Origin: Methylocaldum marinum
GTDB lineage: Bacteria > Pseudomonadota > Gammaproteobacteria > Methylococcales > Methylococcaceae
Direction of reading: 5' to 3'
DNA: 64,000 nucleotides
Assembly: GCF_003584645.1 (NCBI RefSeq)
Contig: NZ_AP017928.1
Coordinates: forward strand, 5,028,501-5,092,500
Each line of letters starts with the position of its first letter. Position 1 is the stretch's first letter. Made by a program: the position numbers and the translations under genes. The notes beneath the pieces are model-generated. The model was not told where the DNA came from. It searched no databases and worked only from the letters and a program-made list of their open reading frames with translations. Of this stretch, positions 54,256 through 62,988 are shown piece by piece.

Positions 54256-55293
54256 TTAGGCTGTCGATGCTTGCGGTGGCGCGAGTGGTCTTAAAGCGCT
54301 TATTGGCCACCGTGGAAGGGCCTTGATTTCGGGCGGCTCCGCTTGACCTGCGAGTAGTCTTTGACAGCCGGTAAACGCGATCATGGCGCCGTTATCGCCG
54401 CAGAACTCGAGACGCGGAAAATAAACCCGGCAGTTTTCCTCCCGAGCCATGTGCTGAAGCTTCTCGCGCATGGATCGGTTGGCGCTGACCCCGCCGGCGA
54501 CGACCAGTCGGGTTAGCCGCGTTTCCGTGAGTGCTCGTCGACATTTTATAACCAGTGTGTCGACCACTGCGTTTTGAAATTCCATAGCAATGTCCGCCTT
54601 ATCCTGGCGAGTTTTTGCAGTGGAAGCGAAAGTCTGCAATGTATGCGTTTTAAGGCCGCTGAAGCTGAAGTCGAGACCTGGGCGATCGGTCATCGGTCGC
54701 GGAAATTCGAATTGATGCGGGGTGCCTTCGTCTGCCAGTTTTGCGATCGCTGGTCCGCCGGGATAACCGAGATCGAGCATTTTGGCTGTTTTGTCAAAGG
54801 CTTCGCCGGCAGCGTCGTCCAGGGATTCTCCCAGGATGCGGTACATGCCAATTCCTTCTACCTCTATGAGTTGGGTGTGTCCGCCGGAAACGAGGAGCGC
54901 AACGAATGGAAATTCGGGCCGATCGGATTCCATCAAAGGGGCAAGTAAATGGCCTTCCATATGATGGATGCCTATGGAGGGAATGCCCCAGGTCCATGCC
55001 AGGCTGCGGGCAACGGAAGCGCCTACCAGCAGGGCACCGATCAGCCCCGGGCCCGAGGTGTAAGCTATCCCGTCGATTTGCCGTTTGGAAATTTGGGCAT
55101 CCGCGATCACCTGGCGGATTAGCGGCAGCAGTTTCTTGATATGATCGCGGGACGCGAGCTCGGGTACTACGCCCCCATACTCCGCGTGAGTGTTTACCTG
55201 GCTGTATAGACGATGGGCTAACAGACCCTCGTTGGCGTGCCAGATCGCCACGCCCGTCTCGTCGCAGGAGGTTTCGATGCCGAGTACGTACAT
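54256..55293 (-). CDS. tsaD: tRNA N6-threonylcarbamoyladenosine transferase TsaD
   Basis: TsaD, with TsaB and TsaE, installs t6A at position 37 of ANN-decoding tRNAs. The 345-residue ASKHA-fold protein begins MYVLGIETSCDETGVAI and has the metal-binding HHMEGHLLAPL, the SGGHTQLIEVEGIG loop and GGVSANRSMRE. Length is normal. It is divergent from rpsU, the classical gammaproteobacterial arrangement. Confidence 0.96.
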   Translation of the reverse strand: MYVLGIETSCDETGVAIWHANEGLLAHRLYSQVNTHAEYGGVVPELASRDHIKKLLPLIRQVIADAQISKRQIDGIAYTSGPGLIGALLVGASVARSLAWTWGIPSIGIHHMEGHLLAPLMESDRPEFPFVALLVSGGHTQLIEVEGIGMYRILGESLDDAAGEAFDKTAKMLDLGYPGGPAIAKLADEGTPHQFEFPRPMTDRPGLDFSFSGLKTHTLQTFASTAKTRQDKADIAMEFQNAVVDTLVIKCRRALTETRLTRLVVAGGVSANRSMREKLQHMAREENCRVYFPRLEFCGDNGAMIAFTGCQRLLAGQAEPPEIKALPRWPISALRPLAPPQASTA

Positions 55294-55304
55294 ATAATTT
55301 GACT

Positions 55305-55333
55305 TTTATCTTGTGCTCTCAAGTGAGTATAAT
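55305..55333 (+). promoter_or_regulatory. Candidate rpsU promoter
   Basis: A perfect -10 box TATAAT (55328-55333) lies 74 bases before rpsU, with a poor -35 candidate TTTATC at 17-base spacing. It would drive the rpsU-yqeY-dnaG-rpoD operon. Confidence 0.5.
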
Positions 55334-55407
55334 GAAAGCTTTTCAGTTGGCAGGATAATCCTGCTGTGGGCATTTTGTCATTTTGGTCTTCAAATTTGGG
55401 AAGCTAC

Positions 55408-55641
55408 ATGCCGTCGATTAAGCTTAGAGAAAACGAGCCCTTTGAAATTGCTATCCGTCGTTTTAAACGTGCCTGCGAGAAGGCCGGTATTCTTTCTGAA
55501 GTGCGGCGACGCGAATTCTACGAGAAACCGACCGAAGAGCGTAAGCGCAAAGCGGCTGCAGCAGTGAAGCGGCATCTGAAAAAGCTTTCCCGTGAACGAT
55601 TTGCCTTGCAGAATTTGCGTAAAGGGCGTCCGCAAACCTGA
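55408..55641 (+). CDS. rpsU: 30S ribosomal protein S21
   Basis: The 77-residue product is bS21, begins MPSIKLRENEPFEIAIRRF and has the basic RRREFYEKPTEERKRK segment. It is about six residues longer at the C-terminus than the 71-residue E. coli protein (NLRKGRPQT tail). It is the first gene of the macromolecular synthesis operon. The open frame upstream of the ATG is not conserved. Confidence 0.96.
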   Translation: MPSIKLRENEPFEIAIRRFKRACEKAGILSEVRRREFYEKPTEERKRKAAAAVKRHLKKLSRERFALQNLRKGRPQT

Positions 55642-55653
55642 TAGTTGCTTTTG

Positions 55654-56103
55654 ATGAGCGTATTGAAAGAACGTCTCCAGGCGGATATGAAAGCCGCCAT
55701 GAAAGCCGGGGAAAAGGATCGGCTGGGTGTCATCCGGCTTATCATGGCTGGCATCAAACAGCGTGAGGTGGACGAGCGCATTCAGCTGGACGATGTTCAA
55801 GTTCTTTCCGTTTTGGATAAGATGGTAAAGCAGCGGCGCGAATCCATCGCTCAATTCCAAGCGGCAGGGCGGGATGATCTGGTTGCTGCCGAACAGGCGG
55901 AACTCGGCATAATTCAGGACTATTTGCCTCAGCCCTTGAGCGAAGAGGAGGTGGAGTCTCTGATTAGGGCTGCAGTGGCGGAATTGGATGCTTCCCGAAT
56001 TGCGGACATGGGCAGGGTTATGGCTGTGCTTAAGCCGAAAATGCAGGGAAGGGCTGATCTGGCCATGGTCAGTTCGCGGGTCAAGAGCCTGTTATCGGGC
56101 TAA
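55654..56103 (+). CDS. yqeY: GatB/YqeY domain protein
   Basis: The 149-residue YqeY-family protein resembles the C-terminal tRNA-interacting domain of GatB; its own role is unknown. It starts MSVLKERLQADMKAAMKAGE and contains LGVIRLIMAGIKQREVDE and EEVESLIRAAVAELDAS. TTG codons just upstream are in frame but the ATG at 55654, 12 bases after rpsU, fits the family. Insertion between rpsU and dnaG is common in proteobacteria. Confidence 0.92.
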   Translation: MSVLKERLQADMKAAMKAGEKDRLGVIRLIMAGIKQREVDERIQLDDVQVLSVLDKMVKQRRESIAQFQAAGRDDLVAAEQAELGIIQDYLPQPLSEEEVESLIRAAVAELDASRIADMGRVMAVLKPKMQGRADLAMVSSRVKSLLSG

Positions 56104-56167
56104 AGGTTTTCATCGCGGTTTGGTTTTTAGGAACGGTGTAGCGTGAACTAAGCTGCCGGTATAAACG

Positions 56168-57895
56168 ATGGCCGGCAAGATCCCCCGTCAATTCATTCAG
56201 GAATTGATCGCACGTATCGATCTGGTCGAACTGATCGATGCGCGCGTACCTCTTAAGCAAGTCGGCAATAATTTTACCGCTCGTTGTCCTTTTCACAGTG
56301 AAAAGACACCTAGTTTTACCGTAAGCCGGGTCAAGCAGTTTTATCATTGCTTCGGGTGCGGCGCCCACGGTAACGCCATCGATTTTTTGATGGGTTATGA
56401 TCATTTGAGTTTTGTCGAAGCCGTGGAGAGTCTCGCGGCGTCGGCTGGGCTGAAAATTCCGGAGGATGCTCAAAGCACAGCGGTAGATCCGGATTCTAAT
56501 TTGGCGAAGGCTATATACGCACTACAGGAGGCTGTCTCGCGGTTCTATGCAAACCAGTTTAGAATCCATCCGGAAGCGTCTCGGGCGGTCGCTTATTTGA
56601 GAGGACGAGGCGTTACCGGTGAGGTCGCTCAACAATTTCGCTTGGGTTATGCGCCTCCGGGGTGGCAAAATTTGACATCGGAGTTTTCGCCGGAGCTGCT
56701 GGAGGCGGCCGGTCTCATGATCGTTAAAGGCGAAAAGGCTTATGACAGATTTAGAGATCGCATTATCTTTCCCATTCGGGATCGCCGCGGGAGGGTGGTA
56801 GGTTTCGGGGGGCGGGTGATGGGCGCTGAAACGCCGAAATATCTCAATTCGCCGGAGACCCTAGTTTTTAAGAAGCACAAGGAAGTATATGGAATCTACG
56901 AGTTGCTTAAGCAGTCTCCGAGGCCGGAGCGGATCTTGGTGGTCGAGGGCTATATGGATGTGATCGCCTTGGCACAGAACGGGATCTTCAATGCGGTTGC
57001 AACACTTGGAACCGCAACTTCCGCCGATCATGTCGAGTTGCTGTTCCGTTATACAGATGAAGTGGTTTTTTGTTTCGATGGAGATTCTGCCGGGCAGAAG
57101 GCTGCCTGGAAGGCGCTTCATGCCAGTCTTTCGCACCTGCGGGACGGACGGCAAATACGGTTTTTCATTCTGCCGGACGGACACGATCCCGATTCTTTAG
57201 TCCGAGCTGAGGGTGCGGTCTCTTTTGTAAACCGTCTCGACACGGCGCTGCCGTTTTCCGATTATTTCTTCCGATGTTTGACGCATCGACTCGATTTAGG
57301 CGCCTTAGAGGGGCGCGCGTCCTTGGTTAATAATGCCAAACCATTGATAAATAAACTGCCAGCCGGTGTTTTTCGCGAGATGATCGAGACGCGCCTGGTG
57401 GAACTTGCTGGGTATGGGGCAGTCGAACCATCCGGTAAAGCGGCTAAGATTGTAGGTGCACCGCAGTTGGGGGGAGCGCCGCGGAATAGTCGAATGCAGC
57501 CCTCTGCGTCGCGAATGGTTTTGGCTCTTCTGGTGCAGAATCCGGAGCTCGCGACCATGGTTGGGGGGGGGCTGCGCGAAAGACTGTGTTTAGCAAATAA
57601 GAACGGGTATTTAATCGAAAAAGTGCTCCGGCTGCTAGATGAAAATCCGGGTCTTACAATCGGCGGCATCCTAGAGCATTTTCGCGGTGCTCCCGAAGAA
57701 AAATTTATTTCCAACCTCATGCAATGGGACACTTTGCTGCCTCAGGACGGTATACGAGCTGAGTTTTCTGATGCTTTAATGCGTTTCGAACGGCAGCTCA
57801 AGCGGGAACGGCTGGAAGCGCTCATTAAGAAATCGAAAGAAACACAGCTCAGTTCGGAAGAGCGGGAGGAAATGCGAGTGCTCATGAGCGTATGA
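56168..57895 (+). CDS. dnaG: DNA primase DnaG
   Basis: DnaG makes RNA primers for replication. The 575-residue product has the N-terminal zinc finger (CPFHSEKTPSF and FYHCFGCGAHG, about residues 40-65), the RNA polymerase core with FGGRVMGAETPKYLNSPET, and the Toprim motif LVVEGYMDVIALAQ near residue 257. The C-terminal DnaB-binding domain is present but diverged. It lies between yqeY and rpoD, as expected. Confidence 0.96.
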   Translation: MAGKIPRQFIQELIARIDLVELIDARVPLKQVGNNFTARCPFHSEKTPSFTVSRVKQFYHCFGCGAHGNAIDFLMGYDHLSFVEAVESLAASAGLKIPEDAQSTAVDPDSNLAKAIYALQEAVSRFYANQFRIHPEASRAVAYLRGRGVTGEVAQQFRLGYAPPGWQNLTSEFSPELLEAAGLMIVKGEKAYDRFRDRIIFPIRDRRGRVVGFGGRVMGAETPKYLNSPETLVFKKHKEVYGIYELLKQSPRPERILVVEGYMDVIALAQNGIFNAVATLGTATSADHVELLFRYTDEVVFCFDGDSAGQKAAWKALHASLSHLRDGRQIRFFILPDGHDPDSLVRAEGAVSFVNRLDTALPFSDYFFRCLTHRLDLGALEGRASLVNNAKPLINKLPAGVFREMIETRLVELAGYGAVEPSGKAAKIVGAPQLGGAPRNSRMQPSASRMVLALLVQNPELATMVGGGLRERLCLANKNGYLIEKVLRLLDENPGLTIGGILEHFRGAPEEKFISNLMQWDTLLPQDGIRAEFSDALMRFERQLKRERLEALIKKSKETQLSSEEREEMRVLMSV

Positions 57896-57933
57896 GAACA
57901 GCGTTTTACGTTTCCTGTTTTCTCAAACTTTAA

Positions 57934-57939
57934 TATACT
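57934..57939 (+). promoter_or_regulatory. Candidate -10 box of an rpoD promoter
   Basis: TATACT lies 40 bases before the rpoD ATG in the short dnaG-rpoD gap. The -35 region is weak. Internal promoters in front of rpoD are known in other gammaproteobacteria. Confidence 0.35.
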
Positions 57940-57978
57940 GTATTGTTTTGCGGGCATACAGCAGTCGCGGGTCAGTTG

Positions 57979-59772
57979 ATGAATCTGGAACAACAGCAAT
58001 CTCAGCTTAAAGAGCTTATCGCCAAGGGTAAAATGCAGGGGTACCTCACGTTTTCGGAGGTGAACGACCATTTGCCCAGTGATATCGTCGATCCCGAGCA
58101 GATGGAAGACATCATCTGCATGATCAATGATATGGGAATTGAGGTGCATGAGGATGTGCCGGATTCGGATTTAATCCCGGAACCGACAGTTGTAACCGAC
58201 GAAGATGAGGATGAAGCAGCGGAAGTTGCAGCGGCATTGGCTTCCTCCGTCGATGCAGAGCTGGGTAGAACCACGGATCCTGTACGCATGTATATGCGTG
58301 AAATGGGGACGGTCGAGTTGCTGACCCGCGAAGGCGAGCTGAGTATCGCCAAGCGCATCGAAGAGGGGTTAAACGAAGCGGCGAACGAATTGGTGCGTTT
58401 TCCGGCTGCTATGGATCATTTTATTAAAGCCTTCGATGGCGTCGACAAAGGCGAGGCTCGGTTATCGGATCTGATATCCGACTTTTTTGATCCTGCTGCC
58501 CAATCGGAAGACGTTTTGCTGGACGAGGAAGCAGATTCCGATATCCTCGACGATACCGAAACCGGACCTGATCCTGAACTTGTACGAGAAAAACTCGAGC
58601 TTTTTAGCAAACAGCATAAAGCGGCTGTAAACGCGCATCACAAGTACGGCTATCACCATGAGCGCACGCAAAAAGCATTTGACACTCTTGCCGAGCGTTT
58701 CATGGAGTTCAAAAAAACACCCCAATTTTTCAAGGAACTGACTGATCTACTGCATGGCACGGTTGAAAGGATTCGTGAGCAGGAGCGGGTCATTCAGGAT
58801 GTTTGTGTTGTGAAGGCAAGAATGCCGCGGGGAGAATTCATCGCCTCTTTCGCCGGCAATGAAACCAAATTCGATTGGTTTCAAGCGCTGATGGAGTCTA
58901 GCTATGGCGCCGCATTGACGCCTTACGCCGAGGACGTGAAGCGGGCGCAAAGCAAATTGTCGCAGATAGAAAAAGAAAACCAGCTGTCAATCTCTGACAT
59001 AAAAGAAATCAATCGGCGTGTTTCAATCGGCGAAAACCAGGCGCGTCTCGCCAAAAAGGAGATGATTGAGGCGAATTTGCGTTTGGTGATCTCCATTGCC
59101 AAGAAATATACTAATCGAGGATTGCAGTTCCTGGATTTGATTCAGGAAGGAAATATCGGCCTGATGAAGGCTGTCGACAAATTCGAATATCGGCGCGGTT
59201 ACAAGTTTTCGACTTATGCAACCTGGTGGATTCGGCAGGCGATCACCCGTTCGATTGCCGATCAGGCACGAACGATCCGAATTCCGGTGCATATGATCGA
59301 AACGATCAATAAATTGAACCGCATTTCCCGGCAAATGTTACAGGAAATGGGTCGGGAAGCGACGCCGGAAGAGTTGGCGGTGCGTATGGACATGCCCGAA
59401 GACAAGGTTCGCAAGGTTCTGAAAATCGCCAAAGAACCTATTTCCATGGAAACCCCTATCGGTGACGATGAGGACTCTCACTTGGGAGATTTCATCGAGG
59501 ATTCTCGGGTGATGTCTCCAATCGAGCACGCAACCGTTGCAAGCTTGCGCGAAACTACCCAGCAAGTGTTGGCTGGATTGACTGCCAGAGAAGCGAAAGT
59601 CTTGCGGATGCGTTTTGGAATTGATATGAATACCGACCACACGTTAGAGGAAGTTGGCAAACAGTTCGACGTGACTCGCGAACGAATTCGCCAAATTGAA
59701 GCCAAGGCTTTGCGGAAACTCCGTCACCCTTCTCGCTCCGAGCAACTGCGTAGTTTCCTCGATATGGATTAG
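57979..59772 (+). CDS. rpoD: RNA polymerase sigma factor RpoD (sigma70)
   Basis: The 597-residue protein is the primary sigma factor. Region 1.1 covers the N-terminus, 1.2 contains DPVRMYMREMGTVELLTREG, region 2 has LRLVISIAKKYTNRGLQFLD and YATWWIRQAITRSIADQAR, and region 4.2 has TLEEVGKQFDVTRERIRQIE. An acidic non-conserved region lies between 1.2 and 2.1. The ATG at 57979 is chosen over an upstream TTG as it gives MNLEQQQSQLKEL, the normal RpoD start. Confidence 0.97.
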   Translation: MNLEQQQSQLKELIAKGKMQGYLTFSEVNDHLPSDIVDPEQMEDIICMINDMGIEVHEDVPDSDLIPEPTVVTDEDEDEAAEVAAALASSVDAELGRTTDPVRMYMREMGTVELLTREGELSIAKRIEEGLNEAANELVRFPAAMDHFIKAFDGVDKGEARLSDLISDFFDPAAQSEDVLLDEEADSDILDDTETGPDPELVREKLELFSKQHKAAVNAHHKYGYHHERTQKAFDTLAERFMEFKKTPQFFKELTDLLHGTVERIREQERVIQDVCVVKARMPRGEFIASFAGNETKFDWFQALMESSYGAALTPYAEDVKRAQSKLSQIEKENQLSISDIKEINRRVSIGENQARLAKKEMIEANLRLVISIAKKYTNRGLQFLDLIQEGNIGLMKAVDKFEYRRGYKFSTYATWWIRQAITRSIADQARTIRIPVHMIETINKLNRISRQMLQEMGREATPEELAVRMDMPEDKVRKVLKIAKEPISMETPIGDDEDSHLGDFIEDSRVMSPIEHATVASLRETTQQVLAGLTAREAKVLRMRFGIDMNTDHTLEEVGKQFDVTRERIRQIEAKALRKLRHPSRSEQLRSFLDMD

Positions 59773-59784
59773 CAATCAGTTCAC

Positions 59785-59861
<77 letters not shown>

Positions 59862-59870
59862 AGTAAAACA

Positions 59871-59904
59871 AAGGCTTACTATGGTTTTCTGGTAAGCCTT
59901 TTTT
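59871..59904 (+). terminator. Terminator after tRNA-Ile2
   Basis: AAGGCTTAC and GTAAGCCTT form a perfect 9-base stem with a 12-base loop, followed by TTTTG. Confidence 0.85.
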
Positions 59905-59923
59905 GTTCCTAAGTCGATGTAAC

Positions 59924-59961
59924 GCGTCACATAATTTGATTCTCAGCGTCGCATAATTTGA
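59924..59961. repeat. Two tandem 22-bp-period repeats
   Basis: GCGTCACATAATTTGA (59924-59939) and GCGTCGCATAATTTGA (59946-59961) differ at one base and are spaced exactly 22 bases apart. A weaker third copy, CGTCACTAATTGC, lies at 60041. The arrangement recalls iterons or tandem transposase-binding sites at a Tn7-like transposon end; this is only a resemblance. Confidence 0.5.
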
Positions 59962-60091
59962 GACTGACGAATGCGTAAAAAAGAGGCCGACAATGCCCCT
60001 TTTTGATGCCCTTTTAGAACGCGATAAACGCGGCTTAAAACGTCACTAATTGCCCCCTTTCATGTCCAATGGGGCCCGGGATCGGCAAGCG

Positions 60092-60646
60092 CTACCAGAC
60101 GATTGCTTCGACCTCCTCGGCCGTCGTAGCGTTGCCGATCTCGGCCAGCTTATCCTCGTAGTGGTCGTGCGTGGCACGCACATGAGCGATGACAGCATCG
60201 CCGACCGTGATGATCTGTTCGGCGGAGTGCTCACGCCGTGCCCAGGTGCCCTCGCCATCGGCACACCAAAATTTGTAGGGCGCCTTTGCGGTACCGTAGG
60301 TTTGTGCGGTGACGTATTGACCAGTCATATTTTGCTGATCGATTAGCCGGGTGGGATAGGTGTGGTCAGAGCCAAGGCCATTGCACACGATGCCAGCCTC
60401 GATTGCAGCGCTACAGGCCTTTTCCATCACGTGTTTTTTGCGCGCTTTAACTTGGTCAAGCGACGGCGGAGGTGGATCAACAGCGATCGGATCGCCGTTA
60501 TCATCCGCTACAATCCGTTTTCCTGCCGATTGGCCAGCCAACAGTTCGGCGTGTCGCTCAGAAGCAATCTGTCGCGCATCGCTCGGTATATTTGGATTGA
60601 TTGATGAATCATAAAACCCGTTTGTACTGGCCGAATAAAAAATCAT
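60092..60646 (-). CDS. Phage tail-fibre assembly-type protein (DUF4376-like)
   Basis: The 184-residue protein begins MIFYSASTNGFYDSSI, a tail-fibre assembly-like N-terminus, then has GQSAGKRIVADDNGDPIAVD and PPPPSLDQVKARK, and ends in a DUF4376-like region with THDHYEDKLAEIGNATTAEE and EAIVW. GAGGA precedes the ATG. It is the only complete gene in the tRNA-bounded element, so it is a phage relic without visible partners. The domain assignment is from memory of these families. Confidence 0.78.
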   Translation of the reverse strand: MIFYSASTNGFYDSSINPNIPSDARQIASERHAELLAGQSAGKRIVADDNGDPIAVDPPPPSLDQVKARKKHVMEKACSAAIEAGIVCNGLGSDHTYPTRLIDQQNMTGQYVTAQTYGTAKAPYKFWCADGEGTWARREHSAEQIITVGDAVIAHVRATHDHYEDKLAEIGNATTAEEVEAIVW

Positions 60647-60699
60647 CTGCGTTCCTCAAAAGCCGATCGATAACCACTCAAATGAGACAGTTAAATTGT

Positions 60700-60831
60700 T
60701 TAGGGTATCGTCGACATTAAAACCTTGACCAGCAACCGGCCTTCGTCTCGGTTTCCGGGTTCGGTCAGTTTGTAGGTTTCCGCCTTCGGTTGAAGGTTTC
60801 GGATCGACCTTTCGGGAAATCGCTCGGCCAT
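60700..60831 (-). pseudogene. N-terminal fragment of a P4-type tyrosine integrase
   Basis: A 43-codon frame starts at ATG 60831 with MAERFPERSIRNLQPKAETY and continues KLTEPGNRDEGRLLVKV before a TAA at 60700. This fits the arm-type DNA-binding domain at the start of P4-like integrases (typical pattern: AIRNxKPxxKPYKLxDGxGLxLLV). The rest of the enzyme, including the catalytic domain, is missing. It lies 145 bases from the right tRNA repeat, where an integrase is expected. Confidence 0.6.
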
Positions 60832-60975
60832 AATCTAGTCCCCGTTTTGGTCTCCGTTTGTTTTGAAACTAAGTGGGACATCAAGGGACTTAGATTAACG
60901 TCAGAAAGCTTATACATCAATTACTTGAGGTTATTTCTGAAATGTCATGAACCGGCGTGAACCCCCATTTTTTGT

Positions 60976-61020
60976 GACTCATAGTCCCTTGGTCCAAGGT
61001 TCAAGTCCTTGAGGGCCCAC
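60976..61020 (+). repeat. Right copy of 45-bp duplication (attR-like)
   Basis: It repeats the 3' half of tRNA-Ile2 with one mismatch and stops before the terminal CA of CCA. Similarity continues weakly beyond it (GTAAGATAAAGGCTT here, GTAAAACAAAGGCTT after the tRNA). The copy lacks the 5' half of a tRNA and cannot be a functional gene. Confidence 0.88.
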
Positions 61021-61032
61021 TTGGTAAGATAA

Positions 61033-61066
61033 AGGCTTGTAGGCAAGTTGTCCTGCGGGCCTTTTT
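61033..61066 (+). terminator. Terminator-like hairpin after the right repeat
   Basis: AGGCTTGTAGG pairs with CCTGCGGGCCT over 11 pairs, including G-U pairs, with an 8-base loop and a following TTTT. It may be the original tRNA-Ile2 terminator, displaced by the insertion. Confidence 0.6.
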
Positions 61067-61414
61067 CATTGTCCGGCCAATTTCTCCTCGCGTAGTTCAA
61101 GGTGCGAAGCGTCAACCTAGCGGAACTTGCTGAAAGTTCTCGGGCCCGGCTAAAGTTGCCTCCTGCCACCAACGCCCGCAGGCTTCTTCCAGTTCCGGGC
61201 GTCACCTTGCGGGCGCGTCTGCGAGGTATCCTGGTCGAGGTGGGCTAACGCTCGTGGTGCCTCACTCCGACCGTGCGAACCGGACATTCCGGAAGTCCGA
61301 TCCGGGATTCCTGAGCCTCGGCATCGGCCGCCACGATCTGGGTTTCCAATCTTCTGCCGAGTATTCCACTAGTCCGGGAACGCTTCTCTCGCCAGTCCGT
61401 CTTCTAAGCGACAT
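61067..61414. other. Non-coding gap
   Basis: No supported gene or clear structure is seen in this 350-base stretch between the element and the next minus-strand gene. Confidence 0.4.
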
Positions 61415-62683
61415 TTACGGAACATAGAGTGTGCATGCCCGAATCCGCTCTTCGATTTTTTGTTTCAAAGCGTTGAATTCCAGACTTTGGATGTTCTGGA
61501 AACGCCGTGCGAAATCAACCGGACTCAAGTTTTCCGGAAGGTCCGTAATATCCGGCATATACAAGGATTCGTCCGCACTTTGGCTCAGAAGGTTTTGTAC
61601 TTTACGTGCCTTGTCCTCCGAGTGCACTGCGGTTTTGCCGAAAAGCGTTCCGGCATGATCGGCGGCCAAGTCGATGAAACTGAACCCGCTGCCGCTGTGA
61701 GTGTCGTTCATCTCTTTCGCGAGGCCGATCATTTTCGCTAAGGTACTGTGGCCAGACATCGCCAAGGCGGCTGATGCCATGAAATGCTGGGCTGTATCAG
61801 TGCGACGATTAAGAAGTACCTCGCGCCGAGGCGGAATTGCCGGCTGACGGTTTGTCGGAAGCCACTGCCCAATGTTTTTGCCGTTGACGTATGAGCTTAA
61901 AACCAAAATGAGAGCACGATTTTCTGCGACCGGGTCTCCGTTGCTTTCGGATCTGCTTTTCGCAAGGTCGAACAGTTGCTGTATCAAAGGGCCAAGCCGA
62001 ATGAACCGCTTCAGTCGAGACTGATTGATGATCTCGGCAAGTTTGTCATTGTAGATTAGTAATCTCTCTTTATCCGTCAGGTCGGTAATCAAGCCCTTTG
62101 CCTCGCTCAGGGCGTCGCGGTTCCAGTTGATAGCCACCTGAAGTTGCCCGTTGACGATCCGTATCGTTCGCACGAGTTGGTCGCCGATTTGACTGTATCG
62201 AAACAGTGGCGTGAAATTTAAAAAACTACGCAATAGCCATTTAACCACCACTCTGGGCATGGCCAGCTTTCCAAGCTTGACCTGTTTGATGACTGCCTGT
62301 GGCACGGAATCATCGGCGATAATCCTGAAATTGAGAAAGAGTGGAATCGAATCCACAGGTAACCGAACTGTCGCAGCGAGTTTTAGTCGTTTTTTTTGAA
62401 TTGTGCAGATGGCATGACCTTCCAATTTTTTCTGGAGAAATGCGAAATTGGCTGCAGAAGTTAAATCGCTGCCGGTCAGAATGATCAATCGTTCTGGGTT
62501 GTCGGTCTGAGTGAATTGAAACGATGTGCTGAGCAATTGCCGAGTTCTGGCCAGATACTGGTGTGAGGGATCTTGACTCTGCGGCACTAAAGGCTTGGTT
62601 TCGATCGTAAGCGCGATCAAAACCAAGAGCGTCAACAGGACGGGGATGAGGAAATAACGGGCAAGGCAGCGTATATACGTCAT
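61415..62683 (-). CDS. Membrane-anchored protein of unknown function
   Basis: The 422-residue protein has one N-terminal membrane helix (about 8-27, YFLIPVLLTLLVLIALTI), a long region without recognised motifs, and a conserved-looking C-terminal part, about residues 296-345, with TAQHFMASAALAMSGHSTLA, IGLAKEMNDTHSGSGFSFID and LAADHAGTLFG. The His and Asp residues in this part resemble small periplasmic proteins of the YfiM/DUF2279 kind, but the match is weak. It is probably periplasmic and anchored. Upstream is tyrS, divergent. It could belong to a methanotroph or gammaproteobacterial lineage family. Confidence 0.7.
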   Translation of the reverse strand: MTYIRCLARYFLIPVLLTLLVLIALTIETKPLVPQSQDPSHQYLARTRQLLSTSFQFTQTDNPERLIILTGSDLTSAANFAFLQKKLEGHAICTIQKKRLKLAATVRLPVDSIPLFLNFRIIADDSVPQAVIKQVKLGKLAMPRVVVKWLLRSFLNFTPLFRYSQIGDQLVRTIRIVNGQLQVAINWNRDALSEAKGLITDLTDKERLLIYNDKLAEIINQSRLKRFIRLGPLIQQLFDLAKSRSESNGDPVAENRALILVLSSYVNGKNIGQWLPTNRQPAIPPRREVLLNRRTDTAQHFMASAALAMSGHSTLAKMIGLAKEMNDTHSGSGFSFIDLAADHAGTLFGKTAVHSEDKARKVQNLLSQSADESLYMPDITDLPENLSPVDFARRFQNIQSLEFNALKQKIEERIRACTLYVP

Positions 62684-62988
62684 GAGGCAAGGTAGAGAAT
62701 CGGTCGGGTCAAAGTTATCGATCTACCTGCTGGCGAAGGTCCAGTGTATTCCCGCGATTGATTAAGCTTGCGCGGTGGCGTTAACGCCGGAAAAGAACGA
62801 CTCACATAGCGACAAGTGTAATGGAAAATAATGGAGATATCATGAACGGCGGGCGCAATTCGAGCAAATGAGCAGACACCGCCGGTCTGGCCTTTTCTTC
62901 GTTGTAACCGATTTGAGGCGACGTGAGTCTGCCCCGGCTATACAATTTCCGATTTTCTTTTATTCGAAACGACCTATAGGATTCTTCT
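62684..62988. other. Divergent intergenic region before tyrS
   Basis: No supported gene is seen. A TATACAAT segment at 62939-62946 could serve as the tyrS -10 box; no good -35 was found. Confidence 0.35.

Noticed and set aside
60976..61020. A second tRNA gene
   Set aside because: Only the 3' half is present; there is no acceptor 5' strand or D-arm upstream.
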